A stretch of 64,000 bases of DNA from Chrysophaeum taylorii (GCA_029834535.1 JAQMWT010000340.1:310001-374000); one strand, 5' to 3'; positions 19,486 through 30,055 are shown, counted from the first letter of the stretch. The notes: generated by a model from the letters alone, not told the origin. Numbers and translations are program-made.

Positions 19486-20240
19486 CAAAAGGTGAGGGTA
19501 GGAATGCCGGTCCTGGTGTGTGCGAGTGCCCGGGGCTATATATACCCCTGTGCTTCCCCATCATAGTGAAACGTGAACATCTGGGGCGAGTCAAGCATGT
19601 ATGTGTATGCGAGACGGTGGGGACCCAGCAGACGACGACGCCATCTGCTTAAGATGAACATCTGCGTCGGAGATGAACACCTGGTCCTGGTAAGTGAAAG
19701 CGCCCAGATGAGGGGGGTCTAGTGTGTGTGCTAGACGACGGGGCTCCAGTAGTTGGCGATGGCAGCTGCTTCGAAGGCACTCACACACTCCTTGCGGCGC
19801 AGCGGTGGGGTGGATTCGAACGCGCGATCCACCTCGAGCGCTTTCAGGACCGGCATTCCTACCCTCACCTTTTGGTTATGGGCCCTTACAGCGCTCGAGG
19901 TGGATCGCGCGTTCGAATCCGCCCCACCGCTGCGCCGCAAGGAGTGTGTGAGTGCCATCGAAGCAGTTGCCATCGCCAACTGCTGGAGCCCCGTCGTCTA
20001 GCACACACACTAGACCCCCCTCATCTGGGCGCTTTCACTTACCAGGACCGGGTGTTCATCTCCGACGCAGATGTTCATCTTAAGCAGATGGCGTCGTCGT
20101 CTGCTGGGTCCCCACCGTCTCGCATACATGCTTGACTCGCCCCAGATGTTCACGTTTCACTATGATGGGGAAGCACAGGGGTATATATAGCCCCGAGCAC
20201 TCGCACACACCAGGACCGGCATTCCTACCCTCACCTTTTG
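19486..20240. repeat. large near-perfect palindrome (arms about 355 bp, 47-bp centre)
   Basis: Arms 19486-19842 and 19890-20240 are reverse complements at roughly 97-98 percent identity by eye. Each arm carries, from outside in, AAAAGGTGAGGGTAGGAATG, a GGGGCTATATATACCCC mini-palindrome, GTGAAACGTGAACATCTGGG, a GTAAGTGAAAGCGCCC block, and GGTGGATTCGAACGCGCGAT near the centre. The centre itself contains another copy of the outer end word (CAGGACCGGCATTCCTACCC), so that word occurs three times. The short open frames inside are mirror images of one another and not convincing genes. It could be a foldback transposon, two head-to-head copies of one element, or an assembly fold. Confidence 0.85.
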
Positions 20241-20684
20241 GTTTTGCCTAAGCTCTTCGGGTGATTAATGCGTGCGCAAAACCGTCGTTGCCAGATCAGT
20301 ATATCAGTACATCTCATACTAAACGGATCGCAAAAAACGGGAAGTTCAATGTGCGTCACGTCTGTGTGTGTGTGTGTGCAGTCTTCTGTATTTTCTTTTT
20401 ACGAGCTAGAAAGAAAGAGAAATGACCTATAGGACGCAAGACTGCTTCCAAACCAGTCGTAAGTAGTAACTTGCTAGAGAACTTACCTATAGGACGCAAG
20501 AGTGCTTAGGACGTCTTCCGGTTTTTCTCGCGGTAAACCGCGTCGTGGCTCGCCCCTTCGTGCAGAGCGACGGCGGACCGCCGCGCGGCCCGGGATGACG
20601 AGACAAACCGTCCGGCGCTCGGCAAGGCGGGAGATCGTGCGGGAAAACGAAAGAGGAAAACGAAAGAGGCGCAAGTAAATTCCT
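20241..20684. other. spacer without supported gene
   Basis: Contains a GTGTGTGTGTGTGTG tract near 20365 and a duplicated phrase ACCTATAGGACGCAAGA (about 20426 and 20484). Minus-strand frames here show no recognisable domain. Confidence 0.45.
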
Positions 20685-21300
20685 TTGAAAAGGAACTGGT
20701 ACTCGAGTGTCCTCGCCCAGGAGTGGAATGGCGAAGAGAAAGTGTACAAGCGCGCTGTTGATGCGTGGAAGCGCTTGTGGCGTGTTCGAGACGATCGCTT
20801 TCTCGAGCGCGAAGAACGTGCGGTCCGTCGCGACAAGATGGGGCGAATCGCGGGCCGCTCGTCGTCGCGAAGCTCTTGCCGCCGGCGACGAGGATGCGGC
20901 GATGCTGCTTGAGCGTCAACGCGAGGCCAAGCGTATTGCAATTGCAGAGCGACGTGATGATCGTCTAGAAGAAGCGCACGCCGGCGACGAGGACGCGATG
21001 CGCGCGCTCGAGGACGAACGCGAGAGTGATCGTCTGCGCCACGCCGTATGCCGCAAGAGTCGCGGGGAAGCTAAACGAGCTCGTCGTAGTCACCAGCAGC
21101 ACTCCCCCGCCTTACTTAACTTTTTTGAGCCTTTTCTTTTCAACCAAAGCCCTGCCGCGCCGCCTGCCTTAATATGTGGCGATCTTCGACGAGAAGAAGG
21201 TGATGGTACTATCGACGGCTCTGGCTTATCATCAGAGAACGCTGGCTCATGCGAGAATTTGCATATTAAGGTCTCGCATCGTTCGTTTACCATGCTGTAG
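20685..21300 (+). pseudogene. charged repeat protein remnant
   Basis: Two overlapping plus-strand frames appear to be one coding unit with a frame change near 20870. The first part is KVYKRAVDAWKRLWRVRDDR, followed by LEREERAVRRDK. The second part is AAGDEDAAMLLERQREAKRI followed by a second, diverged unit AHAGDEDAMRALEDERESDR. The roughly 27-residue unit, starting with GDEDA and followed by an arginine/glutamate-rich helix, is repeated twice. No family is recognised. A lone fragment in a transposon-rich stretch is most likely decayed. Confidence 0.3.
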
Positions 21301-21684
21301 GCCCACCAGAAATTATGAAGTTCGCAATCAGACGACATCAGTAACAACAAAGATCACAAGTCTAATAACCGTCACGAGCTTAAATGTATCGCCACATCGC
21401 GCACGATCACGCGCGAAAGAATAAAAATGGCAGCCCCTGCATGATCAAAACGGAGTATTGTGTCTGATTTGATGGTCGTCGCGCGGTTTGAGTCGATTGT
21501 GGATCAATCGGGCTGGTGTGTAGCGCGTAGACACGTCGGCACCTGGTTAAAACTGGCTGCTCAGACCATGCACCCGGGCCATGATGGCCCGAAACGCGTA
21601 GCATCATGTCTAGGGGCTGCTCCTCAAATCTACGCTTGCCTCTATCGCACGCGCGGCCGGTTAAAAGAAAAAAAGCGCAGCTAC
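21301..21684. other. no supported gene
   Basis: Short open frames only. A minus-strand phrase FEEQPLDMMLRVSGHHGPG looks coding-like and may belong with the broken ORF to its right. Confidence 0.4.
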
Positions 21685-22480
21685 TCAGCGAAAGCTCCAC
21701 GACGCGGTTCGACTGTCGACGCTGAAAGTTTCGTCTGAGGCGATTGTAAACACGCCGGTGAGATCATCAAAACCCAAAACCAGCAGCTTCGGCGCGCGGT
21801 CCTTCTCGAATGCGTCCAGGTTGCGCTCGAAGGCGCCTTCGACACACTGCAAACAACTCGTCTTACACGTGATCAGGGCCCTCGACACCGCAGGCGACCA
21901 AAGCGGCGGACATTGAACGCGATCTCTTACAAGTCGCATCAAGATTCGGCAGTGAAGCAAAAAACTAGCACGTGCTCTGGTAAGGGATCCACAAGTTCGA
22001 ACTTGGCACCGGCCTTGCGTGCGGCTTCCCGGAATTACGCGTCGGCCTCATATAGACCACAAGAAGCAAAACCGGGTTCATCTCGTCCGAATTTGCTACG
22101 AAATCCATAATTGTGCGCGCGCCACCCAGCTCCCGCATGAGACCTCGAGGATCCGCTTGGTCGACTAGCTCCACGATTCATCGAGTGCCGCCGAGTGACC
22201 AAAGTCACGCACGTTTTCATGAGAACCGTCGCTATCACTGGTCATGCGTACGCATATCGTGATGCTCCGCGTCGTCGGCGTCGGTCGACGAGAAATCCGA
22301 GCCGACGAAGTCGGCAGCGAGTTTCCACACCAGCTTCGCCCGAGGTTGATGGGCCTTGTGCCGTCGGCCGATCTCAGTGAACTCACCTTCCCATGCTACG
22401 GACTTTCTGTTCACGGTGACTTGGGTCGCATTGCGGAGTGGAGATCGTCGAGGGGTATAAGGAAGCGTGGTGATGTTCAC
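21685..22480 (-). pseudogene. broken minus-strand ORF, unknown function
   Basis: Coding-like pieces in different frames are WEGEFTEIGRRHKAHQPRAK (about 22400), GLMRELGGARTIMDFVANSD (about 22110), KLLVLGFDDLTGVFTIASDE (about 21760) and VEGAFERNLDAFEKDRAPK (about 21810). The last two together look like a beta strand, turn and helix region with good codon use. No domain is recognised. Frame changes roughly every 150-250 bp point to decay. Confidence 0.3.
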
Positions 22481-22548
22481 TCCGCCACTACAGTATAAGT
22501 ACCTTCAACAAGAGCCTGCTATTGTAGTAAACACAAGTTTTCGGTCGT

Positions 22549-23200
22549 TTAACAACGCGTCGCGGCGACGAGGAGGGCGTACTCTTTGAACACGAGGCCG
22601 AGCATGACCGCGAGGAAGACGGAGCAGAGTCCCGCCGCCAGGACGAGGGGCGCGAGCCAGGGCGGCTTTGGGATACGGCGCCTCGCGCGGCGTAGGATGG
22701 CAGCAGTGACGGGACTCAGTGCCGCAGCCGCAGCCGCTCTTGGACCCGAGGAAAGCTGGGAGGCGAGGAAGCAGACGCCCCAGGCCGCGGAGACGCGCGC
22801 AACTGCAGTGCGGGCGGCGTGATCGCTCGCGGCAGCAGGCAGCGTCGTCGAGCAGATCGCGACACCGATGCTGTACCATGCGACTGAAATGCTCAGGTAC
22901 GAGAGTGCGCCCGCCTCGCCGACGCGCGCGATGAGCCCGCGCTTGCCGGCGGCGAGCGGGAGCGCAGGCGGCGGCCGAAGCGACCCTGCAATAAAAAAAG
23001 GCGCAGCGATCAGCATCATTCACTAACCCCGCAGGGATTCCTTCCTTCTTTCCGTTACAAATCTTGGGAGAGTTGTTCTTGAAATGAAATTTAATGCCAA
23101 TAATAATAATGGGGTGACATTTTGATGCATACAGCGCATGGTTCATGAGCCCGGTACCTACGAACTCGAGCATAGCCTCAAGTCCAGCCTTCCTTCTCAT
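22549..23200 (-). CDS. small multi-pass membrane protein, two exons
   Basis: Exon 1 is 23200-23158 (MRRKAGLEAMLEFVG) and exon 2 is 22985-22549. The intron between them starts GTACCG and ends TTTTTTTATTGCAG, and the phases join exactly to give a 159-aa protein. It has hydrophobic segments at YLSISVAWYSIGVAI, AWGVCFLASQL and WLAPLVLAAGLCSVFLAVMLGLVF, with a basic loop RRARRRIPKP. The pattern GEAGALSYLSIS before the first helix is faintly like FAM210/DUF1279 proteins, and a second such gene lies at 24315, but I would not assign the family from this alone. The function is unknown. Confidence 0.6.
22986..23157 (-). other. 172-nt spliceosomal intron
   Basis: Donor TAG/GTACCGG at 23157, polypyrimidine tract and acceptor TTATTGCAG/GG ending at 22986. 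Removing it joins a one-base phase exactly and gives an open frame. Confidence 0.7.
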
Positions 23201-23501
23201 GGACGACGACGACGTAATCGGAAAAATTCGAGACGCCTTATCTTTTTAGAAAAGACTATTTATTTGACAACTGTGTGTTGTTCCACACGGCCCCGAAGAA
23301 GGAGCAGCTTGCCACGCCCCCCCTCCCTAAAAAAAAAAAAAACAAACCACAAACCGAGTCACAAGACCAAGAGAAACGAGAGCAGCGTACATAGACAGGG
23401 TCTTTCTTCTCCTTCTTTCTCTTCTTGTTGCTGGTGTCGAGAAGGGCCGCCTGGGCTAAAAAAGCGCGAGAGCCCAGGATATGGACAGAGACAGGAAAAA
23501 G

Positions 23502-24266
23502 TCAATATTCGACGAGGCCGAAACGATCGAGGGGCCAGTAGCGGAGGATTGCGTGTCCGATGACGTGATCAACGGGAAGGAAACCCCAGACGTGCGAGTC
23601 AAAGGAGCGGTTCCGGTTGTCGCCAAGAACGAACAAGCAGTCGGGGGGAACGACGTGGGGCCCCCAGGTGTACTTGGGGGCGTCGGCGACGGTGGAGGTC
23701 TGAGGTCGGTTGTTGACGAAGACGATGCCGTCTCTAATCTCGACGAGATCGCCAGCTTCGCCGACTACTCGTTTGACGTAGACCTGCGTAGCTTTCTTCG
23801 AGGGGAGGCGCGCGAGGGCCTTGGGCGGGGGCCGGAACAAGATGACCTCGTTCCGCTTGGGAACGCGGACGAGGGTCGAGACCTTCTCGACAGCGAGCTG
23901 GTCGCCAATCTGAAACGTGGGAACCATCGAGTTGCTCGGGATGTACCGAGGCTCGACGACGAACCAACGGATCATAAAGGAAACGAGGATGAGCCGGACG
24001 TAGAACCGCAGCGCGGCCCCGAGCTTGGCGCGGTCGCTCTCGCGTCGTAGCCACCGATCTGGCCACATCTCGGCCACGGCGTTGTCGAAGGTGCTGGTCA
24101 TCTGCTCGAGCCGCTGGCGGGGGTCCATGGCTTCGCGCTCGGGGATGACGTGGGACATCTTCTTTCTTGTCTTCGTCGTCGCGGCGAGCGGAGGCTTGGG
24201 GGTCGTCGAAGGCGGTCGCCACGCATCAGCGAAGACGACCTGACAGAAGAGCCACGCATACTTCAT
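23502..24266 (-). CDS. signal peptidase I, plastid/thylakoid type
   Basis: 254 aa from the ATG at 24266. The first 20 residues (MKYAWLFCQVVFADAWRPPS) are a signal peptide ending ADA/WRP, an ASAFAP-like junction with Trp in place of Phe, followed by a Ser/Thr/Lys-rich transit-like stretch. A membrane anchor lies at about 88-104. The catalytic serine is S113 in SNSMVPT (box B) and the general-base lysine is K165 in VYVKRVVGEAGD (box D). Box E is GDNRNRSFDSHVWG. All active-site elements are present. The family removes signal peptides; Plsp1-type enzymes do so in the thylakoid and plastid envelope. An in-frame ATG at 24287 would add seven residues and hide the signal peptide, so I prefer 24266. 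It is transcribed divergently from the FAM210-like gene. Confidence 0.88.
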   Translation of the reverse strand: MKYAWLFCQVVFADAWRPPSTTPKPPLAATTKTRKKMSHVIPEREAMDPRQRLEQMTSTFDNAVAEMWPDRWLRRESDRAKLGAALRFYVRLILVSFMIRWFVVEPRYIPSNSMVPTFQIGDQLAVEKVSTLVRVPKRNEVILFRPPPKALARLPSKKATQVYVKRVVGEAGDLVEIRDGIVFVNNRPQTSTVADAPKYTWGPHVVPPDCLFVLGDNRNRSFDSHVWGFLPVDHVIGHAILRYWPLDRFGLVEY

Positions 24267-24314
24267 ATCCGTCAACGGACCGATCAACCCTCACCAAAGA
24301 TCCACCGGACCACC
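24267..24314. promoter_or_regulatory. 48-bp bidirectional intergenic region
   Basis: The start codons of signal peptidase I (-) and the FAM210-like gene (+) are 48 bp apart. Core promoter elements for both must lie here or inside the genes. No TATA box is visible. Confidence 0.5.
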
Positions 24315-24647
24315 ATGATGCAACGGACGTGGCGTGCCCTCCGCGAGCACGGCCCGAGCTTTGCGCTCTGCTACGCGGGCGCTTACTCGGCGACCTTCGT
24401 GCCCCTCTTCGCGGGCCTCCAGTGGGGTGGCCTCGACGGCCCCGCGCTCTGTGCTGCGGCTATCGAATATACCGGACTCGACCTCGACACTGCCTGGTTC
24501 CAGACGGACACCAACAAGACCTTCCTCAATGCCCTCGTCGCGGCCGAGCTCAACGGCTGGATCGAGTTCGCGAGGCTCCCGCTCGTCCTGGCGGCCACGC
24601 CATCCCTGACCAAGTGGTTTCAACACCGCAACAACAAGAAGTCTTAA
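24315..24647 (+). CDS. FAM210/DUF1279-like membrane protein
   Basis: 110 aa from tandem ATGs at 24315. REHGPSFALCYAGAYSATFV starts a first hydrophobic segment. The C-terminal half, ALVAAELNGWIEFARLPLVL then AATPSLTKWF, matches the DUF1279 pattern A-L-K---P-R---T---TP-L---. Members are small mitochondrial or plastid membrane proteins of poorly known function. The protein ends in a basic tail QHRNNKKS. The gene shares a 48-bp divergent spacer with signal peptidase I, which may mean co-regulation. Confidence 0.6.
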   Translation: MMQRTWRALREHGPSFALCYAGAYSATFVPLFAGLQWGGLDGPALCAAAIEYTGLDLDTAWFQTDTNKTFLNALVAAELNGWIEFARLPLVLAATPSLTKWFQHRNNKKS

Positions 24648-24742
24648 TATATAAATCGCCTCCTCTGTCTACCACATAACCCTGAGATCCCACCTGTTCG
24701 CCTTGCGAGTTTACCGCCCGGTTGGTAGCCGGAACGCTCGCG

Positions 24743-27463
24743 GTGGGACATTCTATGGGCTGAAGAGTTGGTAGAGGGAATATGCGGAGGCGGCGTACGG
24801 GCAACTTGGCTCTCAGGAAATAAATCGCACTCGTGGAAGAAGACGGACTCGCGCTGGCTTGCCCGGGCCTTCCTGCGGAAGAACAAAGCTACCGACGCCG
24901 CCAACAAGGCGCGGCCGTGGCTCTCAGCCTTTCGGCGGCGAGGCCATGGCGAGACACCGGCGAATAAATATGATTCAGGCAGCCTCGGCTCGCGTCATGG
25001 CGTTACGACATGTCGCGGAAGATGCGAAAGATCCTGATGTCGGGCTCGTCCGTGTTTATGCGCCGGTCGGTAATAATGCCTCTACTGAGGCGTGGACCTC
25101 GTTCTTTTATGAGATGTGGACGCCGATCTGCAACTGAAACGGCGTCACTCGCGGTTTTATCTTATTGTGGTGATGAAAGGGAAGGCCGGCATTGGCTTTC
25201 GGGCGGATTTACAAAGACGACAGATTTGTATGCGGTCCGCCTGGGGTCGTGAATGATGCGGGTCGCCGGATGTTACGCCTTTCTCGCTACGAGAGAAAAG
25301 GCAGCTGCTGGAACCTTTTTCGCGAAATCGAAGTGGGATATATTATGGGTACGTCTTCGTTCGTGCTCGTCTCGTGAACTCGACCGTGTATGTCGTCGTC
25401 GTGGACTGTCGCAAGTTGGGTCGTCTTTTGGATGTATGCGTCACTGAGAGTATTATTATCGACTCTTATCTTCACCGAGCGCTCAAATGCATCGTCCGAA
25501 TGGAGATGCGACTCGCGCGGCCTAACAATAGTCGACAACCTAGGTGCTTTCTTGCTAGACTACTATTTTCGCTGAGAACTCCCGCTGGGACGCTGAACCG
25601 CACTCGATACACCGAACCGGGGATGGTTCGCCGCTGCAACTCTATCACCTTCAGAAATATGAATTTGGACAAGCGCGCAGCTCGGCTTTCGCAGCTTTCA
25701 CGGCAGCATCCTCGGCCGCCACGCGTCGCTTCCTCCTTGCTCCTCTACGAGTTGCTGCCTTTCCATATGGCCGTGGTTCAGGTAATGGCACGATGGATCT
25801 GCTCGATGTGTTACAGGTTGAATGCCGGCTGCGAGTCACTTGGTGGCACGTCACGATATTGGGAGATATTTAATCGGCCGTCGTTATTAAGCGCGGTTTG
25901 TTTGTTTGTTTGTTTGCTTGTTTGTTTTTCCAAGGATAGGCCGTCTTACCGTCGTACGACGAAACTATTCGTGCTGTGCGACAGCTGAATCTTTCAGCTG
26001 CTGGGGCATCGGGTGTTCGTTCGTGCAGAGATATGGCGGACTCCTGCTCGGTATTTTGCTGAAGAAAGGTGACCTCTCGCTGCCTGGTTCTTATCGCGGC
26101 GTGTTGGTGCTCGAGGTCGCGCAAAAGAGATTGCCTCCAACACCGTACGCACGCGTCTCGGTGTCGTCTCGCTGAGCTGGAACACGAATCGCAATGCGGC
26201 TTTCGGCCGTGACGGGGAACTGCCGACGCGACCTCCGGCCTGAAGATGGCATTTAAGAAGCTTCGCGAACATGGAATGGAAATGTGGGTCATTAATTTCG
26301 TCATCGCTTTCGACAGAGACTACCATGTCAAATGATATCCAAGTTCGACGTCCGGCGAAACTCGTAAGCTTCATTATAGCGTCCCACAATACATAAAAGC
26401 GCGGTTCTGAGTCTCCGGCGCTACAACTCAACCATCGGCGTCAAGCAAAGCGATGTCCTAGGTCCGGTTCTTTTCGTTTTGTACGTGGCGGCCTTGACTC
26501 GTGATACGCGAAGGTGGTCGGGAGCCGCCAGCCAGTACGCGTTTTCAAGATGAAGCGGGACCATGTCCTCAATGGACGTCGTTACAACGCAAAACGCGGC
26601 ATTGAGTATTAAGTCACACGAGTCAGCTTATCCTGGCGTTTCCGTTTCCGGACCGTCGCGCTGTGGATCGATCAGGAGACTTCCCCGCTCATCAGGCACC
26701 TTGCCGGATGGTGTACGGAAGTCCACACGGGCGACCGCCTAGCAGGGTGAAAAGAGTCGAAATCCAAGATACTGTTCGTCAACAAGCCAGGCATTCTCCA
26801 CAATGACCAGGCACTGGTGCCGACCTCTCTCTGCGACTCAGACGTAGGTGACCGTCGTCATATCCCGGTTGTGGCGAGGTTGGTTCAACTACCTGGATTC
26901 GGTACTCTCTCCCAACCGTAGTAGTGACTCTGAGTAGTGACGTTGACTCTCGTCTGAAGAAGGCGGCAGCGACTTTCGGCGATTTTTACGTTTTTGCCTC
27001 GGAATACGACGTCTCCGCTCGAGCCACGAGGACTGACCCGGTCTCATTCTCGCCATCCTCTTCCAGGGTGCGTGCGGAATCATAGTGCCTAGCCGAGGTT
27101 GTCTACATCCGCCTACGATGTTCTCACGTGCGTACGCGCGATGTGCCGCTTTACACGTCGGCGGAGCCAGACCTGCAAAAACTCCATATCAAAACTTCAG
27201 CCCTCTATTAGCGCCTGAGCCTGAAGACTATCAATACCTACATCATCTCGAGATCGCCGACAGCAGCTCCGCTGAGCAGGCCAAGGTATTATTACGCGCA
27301 TATGCTCCTGGATATAGCCGCCTTCCTCGGACTCTTCTCCTAGTGCCGCGCCTCCAAACGCCCTCGCGGGTCGGATCCCCGACGTCTTACAATTTAACGA
27401 GCACTCCGCAGGTTTTTTTACATACCAAAGACGGCACTAGTTAGTTAGTTAGTTAGTTAGTTA
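24743..27463 (+). mobile_element. decayed EEP-type LINE (endonuclease plus reverse transcriptase)
   Basis: Plus-strand pieces in order match a LINE ORF2. The endonuclease part has DPDVGLVRVYAPVGNN (about 25030), VNDAGRRML followed by WNLFREIEVG (25250-25340), and ALKCIVRMEMRLARPNNSRQ (about 25480-25530, the end of the EEP domain). The reverse transcriptase part has KKLREHGMEMWVINFVIAFD (about 26250) and YNSTIGVKQSDVLGPVLFVL (26410-26480, RT motif B). Downstream is KILFVNKPGILHNDQALVP (about 26770) and VDSRLKKAAATFGDFYVF (about 26945), typical of the post-RT part. It has many stops and frame changes. It ends in a TTAG microsatellite that touches the oxidoreductase stop codon. It is a different lineage from the LINE at 30 kb. 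Confidence 0.6.
27438..27463. repeat. (TTAG)n microsatellite
   Basis: Six TTAG units. It may be the 3' tail of the decayed EEP LINE. It also supplies the TAA stop codon (minus strand) of the FAD oxidoreductase. Confidence 0.8.
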
Positions 27464-28677
27464 CGAGGGTCGTCGTCCCCCTCCTCCTCCTCCTCGAAGA
27501 CGACTTGGAAGGCGTCCGCGGGGATCCGCGGGCCCCAGTCGCCCGCCACGCCACGCGCCAGCATGTCCGCCGCGAGGCGGCCCAACTCGTCCGAGGACTT
27601 GGCCGCGTAGCCGTTGCACCCCACGCAGCACCCGAGACGGGGGCTGAAGAGGTGCATGTAAGGCCGCTTCGTCGGCGTCTTTGGGATGACGCACCGGACG
27701 ACGCGGACATCATCAGCATCTCCGTCCTTGAGAAGCCTCGCGAGGAGCGCTGCGAGGTCGTCGCTTGGGTCGTCGTTTCGTCCCTCGTACCAGCCGAGCG
27801 CGTCGCGCTCGTTCGAGAGGTCCTTCTCGAAAAAAGATCCGTGGCCGATTTTGACGTAGGTCTCGTCGCCGTAAGCAATAGGCGGCAGCACGTAGCATGC
27901 GTCCAACCGGTTCTCGACCCCAAACGGCGCCGCGCCGCCCTTGATGATGAGAGCGGGCATGCTCGGCCCGTCGCCGGAAACGCGCCGGCAGACGGCGGTC
28001 TGCGTCGTCAGCCTCATCACGACGCGACGCGGCAGGAGCGGCCTGAAGTTGGTCCAGGCGTTAGTGGCAACCAAGACCTTGGCGGCCTCGAGGGTGCGGC
28101 CGCCGCGCAGCGATACGATGCCTCGGGGGTCGACGCGATCGACGACGTCGTCGATCGCGATCCCGCCGTTTAGACGAAAGATCTCGAGCTGCGCCGCGAG
28201 GAGCCGCCGCGGCGAGACGTGGCCCGCGGGGGGCGGCTCGTAGAGTCCTTCGAATTCACCCTCCTCCCCGAGGAGCGACGCGTCGAGCCGCAGGTGGGGC
28301 CACCGCGACGCCATCGACTTCTCCGTCAGCCTCTCGAGCGACGCGCCGCTCCGGCTCGCCGTCTCCGAAACAGCGCGCAAGTACGCCCCCGCGGCGCGCC
28401 CGACCGCGAGGCACCCCACGGCCTCGTGGAACGACACCCCCGAGGCCTTGGCGATCTCTTCGTACCGCTCGATAGACCTCGCCGCGAGCTCCGCCCACAC
28501 CGGATCCGGGTCCAACGTCCGCGTGATCCGTCCCTCGTCCGCGTGACACCCCCTCACGTCCCTATCCTCTTCGCCGGGACCAATCAGGGCGACGCGCTTT
28601 CCCTCGAACGCAAGATACTTGGCCGCGGCGCTCCCGACGAGGCCGCGCCCAACAACCACCACATCATAATAATCCAT
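27457..28677 (-). CDS. FAD-dependent oxidoreductase, sarcosine/N-methyl amino acid oxidase (DAO) family
   Basis: 406 aa from the ATG at 28677. The N-terminus MDYYDVVVVGRGLVGSAAAK is a Rossmann FAD-binding motif (G10, G12, G15). Downstream, GRITRTL and PPPAGHVSPRRLLAAQ fit the DAO fold, and AAKVLVATNAWTN is the second FAD-contact strand. Near the end VRCVIPKTPTKRPYMH resembles the CMYT-TPD-F motif of monomeric sarcosine oxidases, whose cysteine binds FAD covalently, followed by GCNGYAAKSSDELGRLAADM. It probably oxidises a secondary or tertiary amine with release of peroxide; the substrate cannot be told. The in-frame extension upstream lacks support. No targeting signal is seen. The stop codon lies in a TTAG microsatellite at the edge of a LINE remnant. 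Confidence 0.8.
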   Translation of the reverse strand: MDYYDVVVVGRGLVGSAAAKYLAFEGKRVALIGPGEEDRDVRGCHADEGRITRTLDPDPVWAELAARSIERYEEIAKASGVSFHEAVGCLAVGRAAGAYLRAVSETASRSGASLERLTEKSMASRWPHLRLDASLLGEEGEFEGLYEPPPAGHVSPRRLLAAQLEIFRLNGGIAIDDVVDRVDPRGIVSLRGGRTLEAAKVLVATNAWTNFRPLLPRRVVMRLTTQTAVCRRVSGDGPSMPALIIKGGAAPFGVENRLDACYVLPPIAYGDETYVKIGHGSFFEKDLSNERDALGWYEGRNDDPSDDLAALLARLLKDGDADDVRVVRCVIPKTPTKRPYMHLFSPRLGCCVGCNGYAAKSSDELGRLAADMLARGVAGDWGPRIPADAFQVVFEEEEEGDDDPRN

Positions 28678-30041
28678 AATTTCGTAATAAAACCTACAAC
28701 CTCCTAGAGGAGCAAAAGGGGATATTAATATTGCTGCTTGCCACAGCGAATGATTTTGAGAGAGGACTGTCAAAAGCGCGCCGCCGCGACAACATAAAAG
28801 CATGCATGAGCCACCACAGGCGAGAAAAAAATGGGCGCCCGACGAAACACGAAGAGCAGCTCGTAGGGAGTCATGCGCAAGCGCAGATTAATATAATTCT
28901 AGAGGACACGCGCGCAATTTACGACCTGCACCAGCAGCAGCAAAGCACTCGCGGCAACATCAAGGGCTGCTGGCAGACTACGGTGCGACTACGGTGCCGC
29001 GTGGCACACGCGGGAGGGACACCATTGAATCCCCAGACATCGCCAAGCAACTTCCCGCGCAGCTGACCACCGAAAGTTTAGATAAGCGGAGGAAGACTCG
29101 ACGACGCGCGTCGCGGCCGGGATGCTGGCTGCGTATTTACTACCAAAGGAATGCTCGATGTTTGTTTTGTTGTTAAGGTTTCCTCAAGAAGCCTCCCTCT
29201 CGCGAGAAGAGCACCTCCGTGCGTTGCATGTGCGGCGCGCTTTCACACACCTACACGCGCCAACCAAGTTTACTACTCTTGATGATGACCCCATCAAAAC
29301 AATTAATTTCGCAGGATCCACACGCGCCATGATCTGGTCGCCCGGGCCAGGATCGAATTCGAGTATCCCTGCGGGTCGCCAGGAGCATGTCGCGGCGCTC
29401 GAACACGCGGCGGCAGCCTCTGCTGCCGCCAAGAGGAATAGTTTTTCCACTTCTTGCGCGCAAGACGTCCGGGAGCAAGCACGCTTGCCGATCATCGTCA
29501 GCGACGAGCCACTAAATTCTCTTCCGTACTATACGAGGCCACCCACACGGACGGACGGTGTGCCTCGGGATCCTTTCCGTCTGTAACTTGACTCGGGCTC
29601 GACTCGATTCTCGCGCGAGCCTCGGATTTCGATCGAGCGGATTGGGCAAAACTTCACTTTCGAGAGAATCGTCGTTGCCGGGATGGTCCAATTTCGCGAT
29701 CGTCGTGGCCAGTGAAATCCGCGTCGAACATGCACGACTCGATTATACAATCTACAAACCCCAGTATCTGCGACCTTTGACACTCGCCCGCCGCCGCAAG
29801 CAACACCTCACCGGCAAGAGGCTGATGGGCAACACTGCCAAGTTGTTTTTAAGTGCAGCGACCGCCTCGAATGCAGAGTGTCGCTCGCTCGCTTTGGCCT
29901 TGGGGTCGCTGCAGCGCACGTGAACGCCAAGCTGCTCGTTATGCAGAGGCAGCTTCTCTCGTTGATCTATCCCTCGCTGCTCAAGCTTTACCAGGGGATG
30001 AGATACAAGGCGAATAAAAAGCTCGAGGGGGAAGGTGACTG
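28678..30041. other. 1.4-kb stretch with no supported gene
   Basis: Only short frames without domains. It ends at the target-site duplication of the LINE. Confidence 0.5.
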
Positions 30042-30055
30042 GACATAGAAAGAGC

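Noticed and set aside
19814-19840. tRNA gene in the palindrome arms
   Set aside because: Only a GTTCGAATCC word is present; the T-stem does not pair and no acceptor or D-arm can be drawn.
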